Shown here piece by piece: positions 31,428-39,956 of a DNA stretch of 64,000 nt. The translations under genes were made by a program, and so were the position numbers. Each line of letters opens with the position of its first letter. The first letter of the stretch is position 1. The notes beneath the pieces are model-generated. The model saw only the letters and a list, made by a program, of their open reading frames with translations. It ran no database searches and was not told where the DNA came from. Source of the stretch: Paraburkholderia sp. DHOC27 (lineage in GTDB: Bacteria; Pseudomonadota; Gammaproteobacteria; Burkholderiales; Burkholderiaceae); contig NZ_QVQV01000006.1 in NCBI RefSeq assembly GCF_003429005.1, forward strand, positions 310,001 to 374,000, read 5' to 3'.

Positions 31428-32380
31428 CGCAGGTCCTAGTCACCGGCGCAAACGGTTTTGTCGGCCGAGCGCTGTGTCCGATATTGTCGAGTCGAGGACA
31501 TGCTGTTACCGGCCTTGTGCGTCAATCCGGGGCCCGCGTAAGCGGTGTCACGGAATGGGTAGCACCCGGCAACAATTTTGCCGATCTGGATATGGCTTGG
31601 CCTGAAGGGCTAAAGCCGCAATGCGTCGTGCATCTGGCAGCGCGTGTTCACGTGATGCGAGATGTTGCGGCTGATCCAGATGCCGCTTTCCTCGCGACCA
31701 ATGTGGAGGGCGCGTTACGAGTGGCGGAGGCGTCACGCCGGAGAGGCGCGCAGCGGTTTGTCTTCGTAAGTAGTATCAAAGCGGTATCAGAGGCGGACTT
31801 GGGCCACCCGGTACGCGAGGACGATTTACCGAAACCAGAGGATGCCTACGGGCGGTCGAAGCTCAAGGCTGAGCAAGCGGTGCTGCGTTATGGCGAAGAG
31901 TCTGGGCTTGAAATCGTGATCGTCAGGCCGCCCCTCGTCTACGGCCCGGAAGTTCGGGCGAATTTCCTGCGACTGATGGACGCCGTATGGAAGGGGACGC
32001 CGCTACCGCTTGCCTCGGTAAGTGCCAGGCGAAGTCTTGTCTACGTCGAAAACCTGGCGGATGCGCTGGCCAATTGCGTCTCTGATCCGCGCGCTGCGAA
32101 CCAGTGCTTTCACGTGACGGACGGTGAAGATCCAACGGTCGCCGATTTGGCGCGCATTCTGGGGACGCATTTGCAAAAGCCCGCGCGACTATTTCCTGTC
32201 CCAGTTGCCCTGCTGCGCGCGGCTGGTCGTCTGACTAACCGTCTACCTCAGGTTGAGCGTCTGGTCGGCAGTTTGCAGGTCGACTCGGGTCGTATCCGTA
32301 GCTTGCTTGGATGGCAGCCACCGTACTCTCTCGACGGTGGAATTGCTGCAACCGCGCGCTGGTACCGCTCATCTCACTGA
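31424..32380 (+). CDS. wbpV: NAD-dependent epimerase/reductase, WbpV-like
   Basis: This 318-residue extended SDR has 'VTGANGFVGRALCPIL' (about 6-21), 'VVHLAARVHVMRDVAADPDA', 'FVSSIKAVSE' and the catalytic Y-x3-K in 'DAYGRSKLKAEQ'. The 'ARVHVM' segment is characteristic of WbpV/WbpK-type reductases, which reduce the 4-keto sugar made by WbpM to UDP-QuiNAc (WbpV) or UDP-FucNAc (WbpK). The choice between these sugars cannot be made by eye. It is translationally coupled at both ends: ATGA overlap with the WbbL-like gene and a one-base TGATG overlap with the WbpL-like gene. Confidence 0.85.
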   Translation: MTQVLVTGANGFVGRALCPILSSRGHAVTGLVRQSGARVSGVTEWVAPGNNFADLDMAWPEGLKPQCVVHLAARVHVMRDVAADPDAAFLATNVEGALRVAEASRRRGAQRFVFVSSIKAVSEADLGHPVREDDLPKPEDAYGRSKLKAEQAVLRYGEESGLEIVIVRPPLVYGPEVRANFLRLMDAVWKGTPLPLASVSARRSLVYVENLADALANCVSDPRAANQCFHVTDGEDPTVADLARILGTHLQKPARLFPVPVALLRAAGRLTNRLPQVERLVGSLQVDSGRIRSLLGWQPPYSLDGGIAATARWYRSSH

Positions 32381-33429
32381 TGTCGTCCATGTTCATTCGA
32401 TTCGCTACGGTTTCTCCATGGGCGGCTGTTGCAGTGGCTGCGCTGGTGGCAGCGTGCCTGTGTGCTGCGATCCTGTTGATTCTATTGAAGACGGGCCTGG
32501 CTTGGCGTCTCGCCACAGATCTACCCAATGATCGCTCGTTGCACGTGCGCCCCACACCTCGGGTTGGGGGCTGGGGCGTCGCGCCAGTGGCGGTCTTGGC
32601 TATTTTGTCGCTTGCACCAGACTTATGGTGCGCTGCCGTGGGGGGCGCTTTCCTAGCTGCGGTGTCTCAGATTGATGATCGGCGTGGGCTTCCTGCGCGG
32701 GTGCGATTCGGGGCGCATTTGATTGCGGTGATCGGCTTCGTCGTCCTATATCCAGCTTCTGTGCCTTGGTGGATGCTGGCGGTCATCGTCTTTCTGATGC
32801 TCTGGGTAGTCAACCTTTATAACTTCATGGACGGCGCAGACGGCCTTGCGGGTGGCATGGCGCTGTTCGGTTTTGGGGGGCTTGCGATAGCCGCGCTGCT
32901 GAGCCCCCATCCTTTGCCTTATTTGGCGCCGGCATGTGCCTCGGTGGCGGGCGCAGCGCTGGGCTTCCTGTTGTTCAACTTCCATCCCGCCAGGATTTTC
33001 CTCGGCGATGCCGGCTCGATCTCAATCGGTTTCTTTGTGGGGGCTTTGGGTTATTGGGGTTGGGTTCATGCGGCCTGGCCGATCTGGTTTCCGGCGATGG
33101 TGTTCTCGCCGTTTATTACCGACGCGTCGATCACTCTGGCGCGTCGTCTTTTGCGTGGCGAAAAATTTTGGGAAGCCCACCGGGAGCACTACTATCAACG
33201 TATGGTGCGATCCGGCATGGGACATGCCAAGACGGCCCTGACGTGGTATGCGGTGATGGCTACAGGCATAATGGTTGCTCTGATTGTGCTGGGGTACTCT
33301 CGGGCGGTTCAATGGTGCGTCGTCGCCGCATGGATCGTAGTGCTGTTCCTGCTAGGCGCAGCGGTCGATATCCGCTGGCACCGTTTTCAATCAACGCGGT
33401 CTGAACACTCACCTGGGGTATCACGTTGA
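32380..33429 (+). CDS. wbpL: Undecaprenyl-phosphate N-acetyl-6-deoxyhexosamine-1-phosphate transferase, WbpL-like
   Basis: This 349-residue polytopic membrane protein of the MraY/WecA family starts O-antigen synthesis by moving a sugar-1-phosphate to undecaprenyl phosphate. About ten hydrophobic helices can be seen. Family motifs are in the cytoplasmic loops: 'DDRRGLPARVRFG' (about 105-117), 'NLYNFMDGADGLAGG', 'FNFHPARIFLGDAGSISIGF' and 'HREHYYQRMV' (the HxxHHxxQ-like region). The WbpV and WbpM-like neighbours suggest the substrate is UDP-QuiNAc or UDP-FucNAc. The start overlaps the previous stop by one base (TGATG) and the stop overlaps the next start in the same way. Confidence 0.92.
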   Translation: MSSMFIRFATVSPWAAVAVAALVAACLCAAILLILLKTGLAWRLATDLPNDRSLHVRPTPRVGGWGVAPVAVLAILSLAPDLWCAAVGGAFLAAVSQIDDRRGLPARVRFGAHLIAVIGFVVLYPASVPWWMLAVIVFLMLWVVNLYNFMDGADGLAGGMALFGFGGLAIAALLSPHPLPYLAPACASVAGAALGFLLFNFHPARIFLGDAGSISIGFFVGALGYWGWVHAAWPIWFPAMVFSPFITDASITLARRLLRGEKFWEAHREHYYQRMVRSGMGHAKTALTWYAVMATGIMVALIVLGYSRAVQWCVVAAWIVVLFLLGAAVDIRWHRFQSTRSEHSPGVSR

Positions 33430-35315
33430 TGCTAAGAAGCAAGGCCTCGTGGCTATCTCTCAGCGCTTTCCTGTTCGACTTGTGCGCGGTCGGGGCAACA
33501 TGGCTGACCTCCTATATCATCCGTTTCAACGGCGCGGTCCCCGCCGACTTCAGAGCCGGAGCATTACATTCGCTGTATTGGGTTTTGCCCATCTACGGCA
33601 TCATGTTCCGCATCTTCGGGCTTTACCGGGGGATGTGGGTCTTCGCCAGTCTGCCGGATCTCATGCGCATTTCGAAGTCCGTTGCGACCGGCGCTCTGGT
33701 CGCAATGGTCGCTTCGCTGATGGTGCAACCCGTGCCGATTGTTCCGCGTTCGGTGCTCGTCGTATCTCCGCTGTTGCTATTTCTTGCCATGGGTGGCGCT
33801 AGAGCGCTCTATCGCGCGACGAAGGAGTTTTATCTCTATGGCGGCCTCGTGGGCCAAGGCAAGCCTGTTGTGGTGTTGGGTGCGGGGTCGGCCGGTGCAA
33901 ATCTCGCCCGCGAACTCTCTCGTTCCAGTGAATGGCGTCTGGTCGGCCTGCTCGACGACGACGTCGCCAAGCACGGTCGCGAAATATATGGTTATAAAGT
34001 CTTGGGTCCAATCAGCGAACTCCCGCAACTCGCTGAGTCGTTGAAAACCGAGTACGCCATCATCGCCATTCCTTCCGCCTCGGTGGAAGCACAGCGCCGC
34101 GTGGCCACGTTGTGTGTTCGGGCCGGCGTTCGCGCCATGGTCCTGCCAGCACTGACCGCTCTGACCCAAGGCCAGGCCTTCCTGTCGCGCGTTCGGCAGA
34201 TCGACCTCGAAGACCTTTTGGGCCGTGATCCCGTCAAGATCGACACGCCTCACGTCGAAGCGCTGCTGCGCAATCGCATCGTGATGGTTACTGGGGCGGG
34301 CGGCTCCATCGGTTCGGAAATGTGCCGTCAGATTCTGCGCTTCGAACCAGCTCAGCTTATCGCGTTCGATTTGTCCGAATACGCCATGTACAAGTTGACG
34401 GAAGAGCTTCACGAGAAATTCCCGGGCCTGCCGGTGATCCCGGTTATCGGAGATGCAAAAGACTCACTGCTGCTGGACCAGGTGCTATCGCGCCACGCGC
34501 CGCACATCGTATTTCACGCGGCCGCGTACAAGCATGTTCCGTTGATGGAAGAGCAAAACGCGTGGCAAGCGGTGCGTAATAACGTGCTCGGAACCTACCG
34601 TGTGGCACGGGCGGCGATCCGACATGACGTAAAGCATTTTGTCCTCATCTCGACAGATAAGGCGGTCAACCCAACCAATGTCATGGGTGCGAGCAAGCGG
34701 CTCGCTGAGATGGCGTGTCAGGCGTTGCAGCAGACCAGCACGCGCATTCAGTTCGAAACGGTGCGCTTTGGCAATGTATTGGGCAGCGCCGGCAGCGTCA
34801 TTCCAAAGTTTCAGCAGCAAATCGCGAAGGGCGGTCCGGTCACCGTGACGCACCCGGAAATCACGCGCTTCTTTATGACCATTCCGGAAGCGTCGCAGCT
34901 CGTGCTGCAGGCTTCGAGCATGGGGCGGGGCGGCGAGATATTCATTCTCGATATGGGCGAGCCCGTAAAAATCGTTGATCTGGCGCGGGACCTGATCCGC
35001 TTATATGGCTTCAGTGAGGAGCACATCCGGATCGTGTTCACCGGCCTGAGGCCGGGAGAGAAGCTCTACGAGGAATTGCTCGCCGACGATGAAACCACAA
35101 CGCGCACGCCGCATCCCAAACTGCGTATTGCTCAGGCGCGTGGTGTGCCGGACAACCTGCTCGACGAATTGTTGCCGTGGCTGATGCAGCACCGTGTATT
35201 GGCCGACGATGAAGTGCGGCGCGATCTCCGGCGCTGGGTGCCGGAATATCAGCCGACACTGGCACCGCCGCTGACAAGTGTGTCGGACGTGACGGGTATC
35301 CGTGCTTCCATGTGA
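33429..35315 (+). CDS. wbpM: Membrane nucleotide-sugar 4,6-dehydratase WbpM/CapD type
   Basis: This 628-residue protein has about four N-terminal membrane helices (residues about 10-125), a first Rossmann domain ('VVVLGAGSAGANLARELSR', about 150-168) and a catalytic SDR domain with 'VTGAGGSIGSEMCRQI', 'AAYKHVPLMEEQN' and 'STDKAVNPTNVMGASKRLAE'. In the last motif the usual catalytic Tyr of Y-x3-K is Met, a known feature of WbpM/FlaA1-type enzymes. It converts UDP-GlcNAc to the UDP-4-keto-6-deoxy sugar, the precursor for the WbpV-like reductase. It is the last gene of the wbbL-wbpV-wbpL-wbpM unit and is followed by a bidirectional terminator. Confidence 0.95.
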   Translation: MLRSKASWLSLSAFLFDLCAVGATWLTSYIIRFNGAVPADFRAGALHSLYWVLPIYGIMFRIFGLYRGMWVFASLPDLMRISKSVATGALVAMVASLMVQPVPIVPRSVLVVSPLLLFLAMGGARALYRATKEFYLYGGLVGQGKPVVVLGAGSAGANLARELSRSSEWRLVGLLDDDVAKHGREIYGYKVLGPISELPQLAESLKTEYAIIAIPSASVEAQRRVATLCVRAGVRAMVLPALTALTQGQAFLSRVRQIDLEDLLGRDPVKIDTPHVEALLRNRIVMVTGAGGSIGSEMCRQILRFEPAQLIAFDLSEYAMYKLTEELHEKFPGLPVIPVIGDAKDSLLLDQVLSRHAPHIVFHAAAYKHVPLMEEQNAWQAVRNNVLGTYRVARAAIRHDVKHFVLISTDKAVNPTNVMGASKRLAEMACQALQQTSTRIQFETVRFGNVLGSAGSVIPKFQQQIAKGGPVTVTHPEITRFFMTIPEASQLVLQASSMGRGGEIFILDMGEPVKIVDLARDLIRLYGFSEEHIRIVFTGLRPGEKLYEELLADDETTTRTPHPKLRIAQARGVPDNLLDELLPWLMQHRVLADDEVRRDLRRWVPEYQPTLAPPLTSVSDVTGIRASM

Positions 35316-35344
35316 CGATCGAATTCCAGTTACGGTCAGGCATG

Positions 35345-35364
35345 AAAGGCGCTTGCGCGCCTTT
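35345..35364. terminator. Bidirectional rho-independent terminator between wbpM and the WecA-like gene
   Basis: A perfect 8-bp stem, AAAGGCGC / GCGCCTTT, with a TTGC loop lies between two convergent genes: 30 bp after the wbpM stop and 7 bp from the stop of the minus-strand gene. The A and T ends of the stem give T-rich tails in both directions. Confidence 0.8.
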
Positions 35365-35370
35365 TGCTGT

Positions 35371-36471
35371 TTACCGCCGTCCCTTCCGCACCACCAGCCA
35401 CCTCGGCGACTTGAACCGCACAATGCTGACGTAAAGCCAGACATACGTCGCGGCAAACACCATCACGAAGCAGAACAGGTGCAGCGTGTGCCGCCAGAAC
35501 AGCGTCGCCGGTATCACGGCCACCAGACACAGCAGCCACAGATACGGTGAAGTCAATGAATTCCGCCTCGTGAGCTCACGCGCCGTACGCGCCCCAACCG
35601 CCCAGCGCATCAGCCGCTTGTACACCAGCATGTGCAAGTGCACGCCGTCAGGAATCCCTGGTGACATCCCACGAATGAATTTCTTCCGGTAAATCGAGAA
35701 GCATGTTTCGAAGATCGGATACATGAACAGCAGCACGGGATACCACGCTGACACATCGCGATTGCGCATCACCAGCAGGATCGACAGTTCGGCCAGCATG
35801 AAGCCGATGAAATACGCGCCGCCGTCACCCAGAAAGATAAGCCCTGCCGGGAAGTTCCAGATGAAGAAGCCCATTACCGCGCCCATCATGATGAGCGACG
35901 CGGAGAGCACAACCGGGTCCGATACTTCGAACGCGACATACGCCAGAGAGGCAAACATCATGAATGCCACCATCGACGCGAGTCCATTGAAGCCGTCGAT
36001 GATATTGACGGCGTTCGCCAGCGCCGCCACGGCCAGCACAGTGACCGCGCAGGAAATGGCTGCGTACGAAAGCAGGAAATCGAGAGGCGGCACGCTGATG
36101 CGCGTGACCGCGACGTTCAGCAGGAAGTAGGCGAGCGCGGCCGCCACCATTGTGCAGATGAGCCGCGCAAGTGGCGATACGCGCTTGGTCAAATCTTCCA
36201 CGAGGCCCGATCCAAATGCAGGCAGTCCGCACGCCACTAACCCCAGGATGCCGTTGGAGACGACCGGATAGGCGTGATGCAACTGCAAGGCGGATGCGAC
36301 GAGGCCAATCAGAATACCGGTTCCGCCAATGCGCGGCACGGGACTCGCGTGGAATTTCTGCACGCCGGCGAGATCGGTATCGGTAGAGAACTTTTCATGC
36401 AAATGCGCGTAGCGCACGATCAGCAGCGTGACCAGCAGTGAAACGAGAAACCCGAGCGCGAAACTGAGCAT
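35371..36471 (-). CDS. MraY/WecA-family glycosyl-1-phosphate transferase (second initiator)
   Basis: This 366-residue polytopic membrane protein is a second member of the WecA/WbpL family in this locus. Motifs are 'DLAGVQKFHASPVPRIGGTG' (about 32-51), 'NAVNIIDGFNGLASM', 'WNFPAGLIFLGDGGAYFIGF' and 'PDGVHLHMLVYKRLM'. It keeps the catalytic aspartates, so it should be active in starting a polyprenyl-PP-linked glycan, possibly a different one from WbpL. The ATG at 36471 is preferred: the longer frame begins with a TTG that lies inside a TATAAT promoter element. The gene is convergent with wbpM. Confidence 0.88.
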   Translation of the reverse strand: MLSFALGFLVSLLVTLLIVRYAHLHEKFSTDTDLAGVQKFHASPVPRIGGTGILIGLVASALQLHHAYPVVSNGILGLVACGLPAFGSGLVEDLTKRVSPLARLICTMVAAALAYFLLNVAVTRISVPPLDFLLSYAAISCAVTVLAVAALANAVNIIDGFNGLASMVAFMMFASLAYVAFEVSDPVVLSASLIMMGAVMGFFIWNFPAGLIFLGDGGAYFIGFMLAELSILLVMRNRDVSAWYPVLLFMYPIFETCFSIYRKKFIRGMSPGIPDGVHLHMLVYKRLMRWAVGARTARELTRRNSLTSPYLWLLCLVAVIPATLFWRHTLHLFCFVMVFAATYVWLYVSIVRFKSPRWLVVRKGRR

Positions 36472-36499
36472 GTACGTGAGCCTGTGCGAAGACGCCGAA

Positions 36500-36505
36500 T
36501 TATAC
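36500..36505 (-). promoter_or_regulatory. -10 element for the WecA-like gene
   Basis: On the minus strand a perfect TATAAT ('TTTGTATAATTCG') lies about 28 bp upstream of the ATG at 36471. The -35 region is poorly conserved. It supports the shorter start for this gene. The end positions are accurate to a base or two. Confidence 0.5.
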
Positions 36506-36683
36506 AAATGAAACGTACAGGTCCTGAAAAGCCAGCGGAAGTGGCCCGCTTCAAGTCGTTGCAGAGTCGATTAAATGAGCGCCTGGCGTTCTGGCAGCGC
36601 GCCTGAAACGAACGGGCAATTCGTTCATACTGGCGAATCATTTACACCCACAGACGCAGATACAAACGCACATACAGCCGCAG

Positions 36684-37070
36684 ATGTTCAGCAAGCACAT
36701 TTTTTCTTTCATTCTGTTTTCGATGAGCGCGTGGGCGTTCGCAGGCGGCTACCCGCAGCCCGTGGTGATGACAGGCGAAACACAGATGGCCGATACGGCG
36801 GAACTGCACTTCGATCCCGCACCAGCGAACACCGGTACGCTCGTTATTCTTGGCGATCATTCGAAAATCCCTGAGCAGAAGTACCGCTTTGCCTACGATC
36901 TGCCGGCGGAGTCCGCCAGTGGGGTCGACCAGCCAGTATCTATCGATTTCACCAACAAGGCGAAGCTGACCATCGTGTGCGACTCGCTCTCGGACAACTG
37001 CCACTCCACGGACTACGTAACGGTAGGTTCGGCGACTTTTTCCACACTGTGGAAGGTGACGCAACGCTAG
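36684..37070 (+). CDS. Small secreted protein of unknown function
   Basis: This 128-residue protein starts with a typical signal peptide: 'MFSKHIFSFILFSMSAWAFA' with an Ala-x-Ala cleavage site after about residue 20. The mature part is mostly beta-like and hydrophilic, with two cysteines (in 'VCDSLSDNCH') that could form a disulfide. No family is recognised. It stands alone between the WecA-like gene (divergent) and a chemotaxis receptor gene. It probably acts in the periplasm. Confidence 0.65.
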   Translation: MFSKHIFSFILFSMSAWAFAGGYPQPVVMTGETQMADTAELHFDPAPANTGTLVILGDHSKIPEQKYRFAYDLPAESASGVDQPVSIDFTNKAKLTIVCDSLSDNCHSTDYVTVGSATFSTLWKVTQR

Positions 37071-37240
37071 GACCGCGACGCGCTCATCGCTACCCACATA
37101 CCGGGCCGCGCACCCACCCGGCAACCCTTACCGTCATGGATTCCCCTTATCCAGTCCTCGGCCTGCACGGCCGATAACCTAGTTGCGGCGAAGTGCCAAC
37201 AAGAGGGCGCCGCTCTTGACCAGGACGTTACGGGGAAAAA

Positions 37241-38896
37241 ATGCTAGGGAACATCACCATTCGCGGCGGTTTGACGCTGGTCATCGGCGTGTTTGTCGCC
37301 TTTCTGCTGACTGTGATCGGGGTCGGCTACGGCGCGCTCAAGCTCGCGAGCAACGGGCTGGAGGACGTGCAGCACAACTCCATCGCACTCACACGCCTGA
37401 ATGCGAGTTCCGCGAAGCTGCTGCAGGTGCGGCTCTCGCTCGGCAGCTACGAGACCCTCTTCAGCGTCGGCAAGCAGACCGACGACCTGCTCCCCGCAGC
37501 ACACAAGGTGCTGAACCAATCGACGGAGGATTTCCGCAGCTATATGGCGGGCCCGTTCGGCAGCGAAGACGAAGAGCATCTCGCGCACGCGGTGGAAACG
37601 GCGCGCGCCGCTCTCGTCGACCAGGCCATCGAGCCTGAATTCAAGGCGCTCGCCGACAACGACTTCAACACGTTTCGCAACATCCAGGGCGAGACGGCGA
37701 ATAACTTCTACGCCACGTATGCCAAGGCGATCGATTCGCTCCAGCAGTTGCAGATCGACAACCAGCAGCGCCAGGCACAAACAGCGGCGACGCGGTTTCG
37801 CATCGCCACGTTTGCGTTCGGTGCGATTGGTGTCGCGGCGATCGTGATCGGCATGATGGCGCGGGTAGGGTTGTCGGCGGCCGTGGTTAAGCCGGTCAAC
37901 CAGACCATTCGCCACTTTCAGCGTATCGCTGCGGGCGACCTGACAATAGCGGTGCGCGTGCGCTCGCGTAACGAAATGGGCCAGTTGCTCGGTGCGTTGA
38001 CGCAGATGCGCGATGGCCTGGTCGACACGGTATCCAAGGTGCGAGGCAGCACCGGCGCCATTACGCTCGGCGCCAACGAAATCGCTGCCGGTAACGCGGA
38101 CCTGTCTCGCCGCACGGAACAGCAAGCCGCAGCGCTTGAGGAGACCGCAGCGAGCATGGAAGAGCTGTCCGCCACGGTGAAACAGAACGCGGACAACGCG
38201 CAGCAAGCCAATCGTCTCGCACATGGCGCGCTCGACACCGTAACGCGCGGCAGCACGGTGGTGGGCCGCGTCACTGAAACGATGGACGGCATCACGACGT
38301 CCTCGCGCAAGGTGGCGGAGATCATCGGCATGATCGAAGGCATTGCGTTCCAGACCAACATCCTCGCGTTGAACGCGGCGGTGGAAGCCGCCCGCGCAGG
38401 CGAACAGGGACGCGGCTTCGCGGTGGTCGCCTCCGAAGTGCGTAGTCTCGCGCAGCGCTCCGGCACGGCGGCCAAGGAGATCAAGGAACTGATCGGCGAA
38501 TCGGCGGCCAAGGTGGAGCAGGGCGCATCGCTGGTGGTCGAGGCGGGCAAGACGATGCGTGAGGCTATGCAGTCGGTGGAGCGTGTGACCGGCATCATGG
38601 GCGAAATCGAAGCGGCTGCGCTGGAACAGAGCGAGGGCATCGCCCAGGTCAACAAGGCCATCACGCAGATCGACGAAGTGACCCAGCACAACGCAGCGCT
38701 CGTCGAACAGGCTGCGGCTGCCGCGAAGTCGCTGGAAGAGCAGGCGACGGTGCTGCGCGATGCGGTCGCGGTGTTCAGGCTCGATGAGAGCGAGGTGGTC
38801 ATGTCCCCACGTGACCTTGGCACTGCGTCGGTGTATTCCGGAGAGAAATCCGCCGATACGCAACTGCATCCTTCCTTGTCGCTCGGCGCAACCTGA
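37241..38896 (+). CDS. Methyl-accepting chemotaxis protein
   Basis: This 551-residue receptor has an N-terminal membrane helix ('LVIGVFVAFLLTVIGVGYGA', about 13-32), a helical periplasmic sensor of about 155 residues (4HB_MCP-like), a second membrane helix ('FAFGAIGVAAIVIGMMARVG', about 190-209), a HAMP domain ('VVKPVNQTIRHFQRIAAGDL') and a cytoplasmic signalling domain. The hairpin tip reads 'FQTNILALNAAVEAARAGEQ', as in Tar/Tsr receptors. The C-terminus ends in 'SLSLGAT', so no NWETF-type CheR/CheB tether is present. The ligand is unknown. A good ribosome binding site (GGGGAAAA) precedes the ATG. It is unrelated to the flanking polysaccharide loci. Confidence 0.95.
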   Translation: MLGNITIRGGLTLVIGVFVAFLLTVIGVGYGALKLASNGLEDVQHNSIALTRLNASSAKLLQVRLSLGSYETLFSVGKQTDDLLPAAHKVLNQSTEDFRSYMAGPFGSEDEEHLAHAVETARAALVDQAIEPEFKALADNDFNTFRNIQGETANNFYATYAKAIDSLQQLQIDNQQRQAQTAATRFRIATFAFGAIGVAAIVIGMMARVGLSAAVVKPVNQTIRHFQRIAAGDLTIAVRVRSRNEMGQLLGALTQMRDGLVDTVSKVRGSTGAITLGANEIAAGNADLSRRTEQQAAALEETAASMEELSATVKQNADNAQQANRLAHGALDTVTRGSTVVGRVTETMDGITTSSRKVAEIIGMIEGIAFQTNILALNAAVEAARAGEQGRGFAVVASEVRSLAQRSGTAAKEIKELIGESAAKVEQGASLVVEAGKTMREAMQSVERVTGIMGEIEAAALEQSEGIAQVNKAITQIDEVTQHNAALVEQAAAAAKSLEEQATVLRDAVAVFRLDESEVVMSPRDLGTASVYSGEKSADTQLHPSLSLGAT

Positions 38897-38914
38897 TTCC
38901 ACGGTCGTGCGTTA

Positions 38915-38936
38915 ATGCCCGGGTCAACTCGGGCAT
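38915..38936 (+). terminator. Hairpin after the chemotaxis receptor gene
   Basis: A perfect 7-bp stem ATGCCCG / CGGGCAT with an 8-base loop lies 18 bp after the stop codon. No T run follows, so termination would not be strong, but position and stability fit an mRNA 3' end. Confidence 0.45.
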
Positions 38937-39011
38937 ATCGACGCGCATGAGGCGGCAGTGAGGGCAGCAGCAGGGCGGCGTGGTATTTTTGACCCTAACG
39001 GACCCCGGACG

Positions 39012-39027
39012 GATTGTCGATACAATC
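39012..39027 (+). promoter_or_regulatory. Perfect palindrome upstream of a small lipoprotein gene
   Basis: GATTGT-CGAT-ACAATC is a perfect 6-bp inverted repeat, 35 bp before the ATG at 39063. It includes TACAAT, a possible -10 element, so a dimeric regulator bound here would block the promoter. Confidence 0.35.
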
Positions 39028-39062
39028 GCTGGGCCGCCACCCTGCAATCACCGTCAGTGCTC

Positions 39063-39413
39063 ATGCCTAAGGTATTCCCGCATCGCTCGCCCGCCAGCCA
39101 CGGTCTCATGCTGCATGCCGCATCGGTGTTCTCAGGCGCCGCCCGCAAAAGCATGTGCATCGCCGGCATCAGTGTCCTTGCAGCCTGCACGACGGTCTCA
39201 AACGTAGATGCGCGTCGCGACGGTCATCTGATCCTGACCAGCAAGGCGCGCTGGTCGATCATCTCGTGGAATCACGTCAAGAACGTCGGCCTGAAGCGCG
39301 CGGCCGCATACTGCAAAGCGCAAAACGCGCAATATCACCTGGTCGCAGTACATACCGAAGGCGTATGGGGTGCGACGGACCAGGTGGTCGAGGTCGTGTT
39401 CGACTGTTTCTAA
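39063..39413 (+). CDS. Small putative lipoprotein of unknown function
   Basis: This protein of about 116 residues has a basic, then hydrophobic stretch 'KSMCIAGISVLAACTTVSNV' with the lipobox L-A-A-C, which predicts a lipid-modified cysteine. The mature part, about 70 residues, has one further pair of cysteines (in 'AYCKAQNAQY' and the C-terminal 'FDCF'). The ATG at 39063 gives a long 35-residue region before the hydrophobic core; a start at 39108 would also keep the lipobox. No family is recognised. It is a monocistronic gene in a spacer between the polysaccharide loci. Confidence 0.6.
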   Translation: MPKVFPHRSPASHGLMLHAASVFSGAARKSMCIAGISVLAACTTVSNVDARRDGHLILTSKARWSIISWNHVKNVGLKRAAAYCKAQNAQYHLVAVHTEGVWGATDQVVEVVFDCF

Positions 39414-39956
39414 TTCAGCATCTCTCGTCTTCGTAACTGCATCGCGCAGACACCCATTAGAAATTGCACCAGCACATTTGCCTGGCAGAACGACATAAAT
39501 TCAGCGTCAATCCCTGAAAGATACCTCCACACGATCACTGTGTGGTAGCAGTCCGAAACACCCAACAGAAAGTGTCAAACTCGCTGCCACAGTCAGCCAA
39601 TTTGCGGTTTCGCAAGATGCTCCTCTACGTGCGCCACCCCACATTAAACTGAAGAATACCCTTGCATTTCAGGGTCTCCTGCGTTTTGCAAATCAGTGGT
39701 ACGTCCCCCCCGCATCGCACAAAGCGATGCTTCTCACAAGCCTCAGATTCCCCGCCAAAACACGCCAACCCTTACCCCACAAAGCCCCGCAGCGCGCAGC
39801 CGCGTTGACCGCCAAACCGTGTGTGTGACATCGCACTTAACTTTGTTCACGGATAGCGCCTACTGGAAAGCGACAGTGCCCTGGAACGCTGTCAATTGGC
39901 TACAGGGAGGGCGTAGATCCGACCTGGAACGCTAACCGATAATAGGACGTAGAACA
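39414..39956. other. 543-bp intergenic region upstream of the hydrolase gene
   Basis: No gene is seen. The region is AT-richer than the flanks. An imperfect inverted repeat (ACTGTGTGGTAGCAG at about 39537 and CTGCCACAGT at about 39585) surrounds a half-site GTGTCAAAC. A TGTGTGACATCGCAC segment (about 39820-39835) has one good Crp-type half-site. A sigma-54 promoter (GG-N10-GC) was looked for and not found. Confidence 0.35.

Noticed and set aside
37244..38902. A 552-codon open frame on the minus strand opposite the chemotaxis receptor
   Set aside because: It is the antisense shadow of a high-GC gene: Arg/His-rich, no motifs. The plus strand has a complete receptor with HAMP and signalling domains.
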